Source of the DNA: Pseudomonadota bacterium
Lineage (GTDB): Bacteria > Desulfobacterota > Binatia > Binatales > Binataceae
Direction of reading: 5' to 3'
Length of the DNA: 64,000 nucleotides
NCBI GenBank assembly: GCA_021324885.1
Contig: JAJPIF010000028.1
Coordinates: 248,001 to 312,000 of the forward strand
In this document: positions 62,337 to 64,000 of the stretch, piece by piece
How positions within the stretch are numbered: the first letter of the stretch is position 1
Layout: each line of letters starts with the position of its first letter
Notes under the pieces: model-generated
Databases searched by the model: none
Seen by the model: the letters and a program-made list of their open reading frames with translations, nothing else
What the model was told of the DNA's origin: nothing
Made by a program: the position numbers and the translations under genes

Positions 62337-64000
62337 ATGACCAAGACCGAACTGCTGCGTAATTTTTCGATTATCGCTCACATCGATCACGGCAAGTCCA
62401 CCCTCGCCGATCGCCTGCTGGAGCGCACCGGGGCGCTGTCCGCACGTGAAAGCCGCGACCAGTTCCTGGATTCGATGGACCTCGAGCGCGAGCGCGGCAT
62501 CACGATCAAGGCCCGCGCCGTGCGGCTCACCTATCATGCTCCCGACCGGCAGGACTATGTTCTCAACCTGATCGACACTCCGGGTCATGTCGATTTCACC
62601 TACGAGGTGTCGCGCAGCCTGGCGGCGTGCGAAGGGGCGCTGCTGGTGGTCGATGCCAGTCAGGGGGTCGAAGCTCAGACTCTGGCCAACGTCTACATGG
62701 CATTGGACAACGGGCTGGAAATCGTTCCGGTTATCAACAAGATCGACCTGCCCGGCGCCGATATCGAGCGCACCCGGGCGCAAATCGAAGAGGTGATCGG
62801 ACTGAGCGCCAGCGACGCGATTCTGACCAGCGCTAAACAGGGGCTTGGGATCGACGAGGTTCTCGAGGCCATCGTCCACCGCTTTCCGCCGCCTCCTCAA
62901 ACGCGCGACCGGCCCCTGCGCGCGCTGATTTTCGATAGCTGGTACGACGCCTATGAGGGCGCCATCAGCCTGGTCCGCGTCGTGGACGGGGAGATCCGCC
63001 GCGGGATGAATATCCGGCTGATGAGCACCGGCAAAGTCGGAGAGGTGATGCGGTTGGGCTATTTCACCCCGCATGAGCAGCCGGCCGATTCCCTGGGTCC
63101 GGGCGAAGTCGGATTCGTGGTGGCGGGGATTAAGGCAGTGGCTGATCTGCGAGTGGGCGATACGATTACCGACGACCGCGCACCGGCGGATAAGGCTTTG
63201 GCCGGTTTTAAGGAACTCAAGCCGATGGTGTTCGCGGGGCTTTATCCAACGGAAGCCAATCAATACGGCGCACTGCGCGACGCGGTGGAAAAATTACGGC
63301 TCAATGACGCCAGCCTGGTTTGTGAGCCTGAGACGTCTCAGGCGCTGGGCTTCGGCTTTCGCGCCGGCTTTCTGGGCCTGCTGCATATGGAGATCGCGCA
63401 GGAGCGGCTGGAGCGCGAATTCGGCCTGGACCTGATCGTCACGGCGCCGACGGTCGCCTATCGTGTCCGCACCACCGGCGGCAAGCAGGTAATGGTGGAC
63501 AACCCCTCGCTTTTGCCGCCGGAAAACGAGATCGAGGCGATCGAAGAGCCGTTCATCATGGCGTCGATCCATTCGCCTGAGGAATTTCTGGGACCGCTGT
63601 TCAAGCTGTGCGAGGAAAAGCGCGGCGTCCAGCACGATCTGAAATATCTGGGCAACAAGCGCGTGATCCTGCGCTACGAACTGCCGCTGGCCGAGGTGGT
63701 TTTCGATTTTTACGACCGCCTGAAATCGCTCAGCCGGGGTTACGCCTCGCTGGACTATGACTTTCTGGACTTCCGCGCCGAGGATTTGGTTAAACTCGAC
63801 GTCAGAATCAACGGGGAAGTGGTGGACGCGTTGTCGATCATCGTCCATCGCGAAAAGGCCTATGAGCGGGGGCGAGCGCTGTGCGAAAAGATGCGCCAGT
63901 TGATCCCCCGCCAGATGTTCGAGGTGGCGATTCAGGCTTCGATTGGCGCCAAAATAATCGCGCGCGAGACGGTCAAGCCGCTGCGCAAAAACGTTACCGC
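62337..64000 (+). CDS. lepA: Elongation factor 4 LepA (3' end cut by window)
   Basis: The GTPase back-translocates stalled ribosomes. AHIDHGKST (residues 14-22), the DTPGHVDF and NKID motifs, the LepA-specific [11 protein letters not shown] and YASLDYDF in the C-terminal part are visible. The frame has no stop before the window end; about 555 of about 600 codons are present. Confidence 0.97.
   Translation, partial: MTKTELLRNFSIIAHIDHGKSTLADRLLERTGALSARESRDQFLDSMDLERERGITIKARAVRLTYHAPDRQDYVLNLIDTPGHVDFTYEVSRSLAACEGALLVVDASQGVEAQTLANVYMALDNGLEIVPVINKIDLPGADIERTRAQIEEVIGLSASDAILTSAKQGLGIDEVLEAIVHRFPPPPQTRDRPLRALIFDSWYDAYEGAISLVRVVDGEIRRGMNIRLMSTGKVGEVMRLGYFTPHEQPADSLGPGEVGFVVAGIKAVADLRVGDTITDDRAPADKALAGFKELKPMVFAGLYPTEANQYGALRDAVEKLRLNDASLVCEPETSQALGFGFRAGFLGLLHMEIAQERLEREFGLDLIVTAPTVAYRVRTTGGKQVMVDNPSLLPPENEIEAIEEPFIMASIHSPEEFLGPLFKLCEEKRGVQHDLKYLGNKRVILRYELPLAEVVFDFYDRLKSLSRGYASLDYDFLDFRAEDLVKLDVRINGEVVDALSIIVHREKAYERGRALCEKMRQLIPRQMFEVAIQASIGAKIIARETVKPLRKNVT

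Noticed and set aside
1-64000. tRNA genes, rRNA, CRISPR arrays and cobalamin or TPP riboswitches
   Set aside because: Reading the gaps by eye gave no convincing cloverleaf, spaced repeat array or riboswitch core; a covariance-model scan would be decisive.

Overview
The window is a GC-rich (about 60%), gene-dense bacterial chromosome segment with Shine-Dalgarno-led genes. Its content is four luciferase-like (LLM, probably F420-dependent) oxidoreductases, three DUF1329 secreted proteins, a class III PHA synthase locus, amidohydrolases, an SDR-rich catabolic complement, a geranylgeranyl-reductase-type flavoprotein and an ArsM of the 'CCGP..CC' type. This mix resembles Candidatus Binatota/Desulfobacterota-type soil or marine genomes. 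That placement is inference from gene content only; there is no rRNA marker, and lepA and rlmN are the best phylogenetic handles.

Layout. 1-4.7 kb: tripartite efflux (HlyD-type adaptor, TolC/NodT-type outer membrane lipoprotein, FUSC pump); the FUSC gene carries three consecutive perfect palindromes in frame. 4.9-6.6 kb: a small secreted protein and two paralogous lipoproteins. 6.8-10.4 kb: SDR, amidohydrolase and LLM oxidoreductase run, closed by a strong terminator. 10.4-16 kb: mazG, a large alpha/beta hydrolase, a 56-aa DUF2188/YdaT-like gene and transketolase. 16.2-19.2 kb: lipase-like hydrolase, then a PHA granule operon (short PhaE-like protein, phaC, phasin-like). 19.3-23.6 kb: two DUF1329 genes flanking an LLM gene. 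23.6-25.8 kb: an accessory patch with an integrase remnant and an AbrB/PIN toxin-antitoxin pair split by a 309-codon gene of different codon use.

26-36.7 kb: LLM oxidoreductase; a three-gene operon of an intact ferritin-like diiron protein, a paralogue that has lost nearly all metal ligands, and an SCP2-like protein; a carboxymuconolactone decarboxylase-like protein; SDR; epoxide hydrolase; a small membrane protein; a mannose-1-phosphate guanylyltransferase-like enzyme; and an N-acyl-D-amino-acid deacylase-type amidohydrolase. 37-42.3 kb: membrane protein, third DUF1329, about 1 kb of mostly non-coding DNA, YihY/BrkB membrane protein, Mug glycosylase. 42.5-49.4 kb: DegP/DegQ protease, geranylgeranyl reductase-like flavoprotein, thiolase, BtuF-like protein, fourth LLM enzyme. 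49.6-57 kb: ArsM, HSL-type esterase, BON protein, VOC protein, rlmN, a lone receiver and a hybrid histidine kinase in divergent orientation. 57.2-64 kb: mtnP, PfkB kinase, GT2, UDP-glucose dehydrogenase and epimerase as a compact nucleotide-sugar/glycolipid operon, then lepA running off the end.

Functionally the segment looks like a versatile heterotroph: uptake/export and envelope proteins around enzymes for hydrophobic or cyclic organic substrates (LLM monooxygenases, epoxide hydrolase, amidohydrolases, SDRs, thiolase), with PHA storage of the resulting acyl-CoA. No tRNA, rRNA, CRISPR array, intact insertion sequence or prophage was seen. The candidates most worth following are the palindrome block in the FUSC gene, the active/dead diiron pair, and the split toxin-antitoxin locus.
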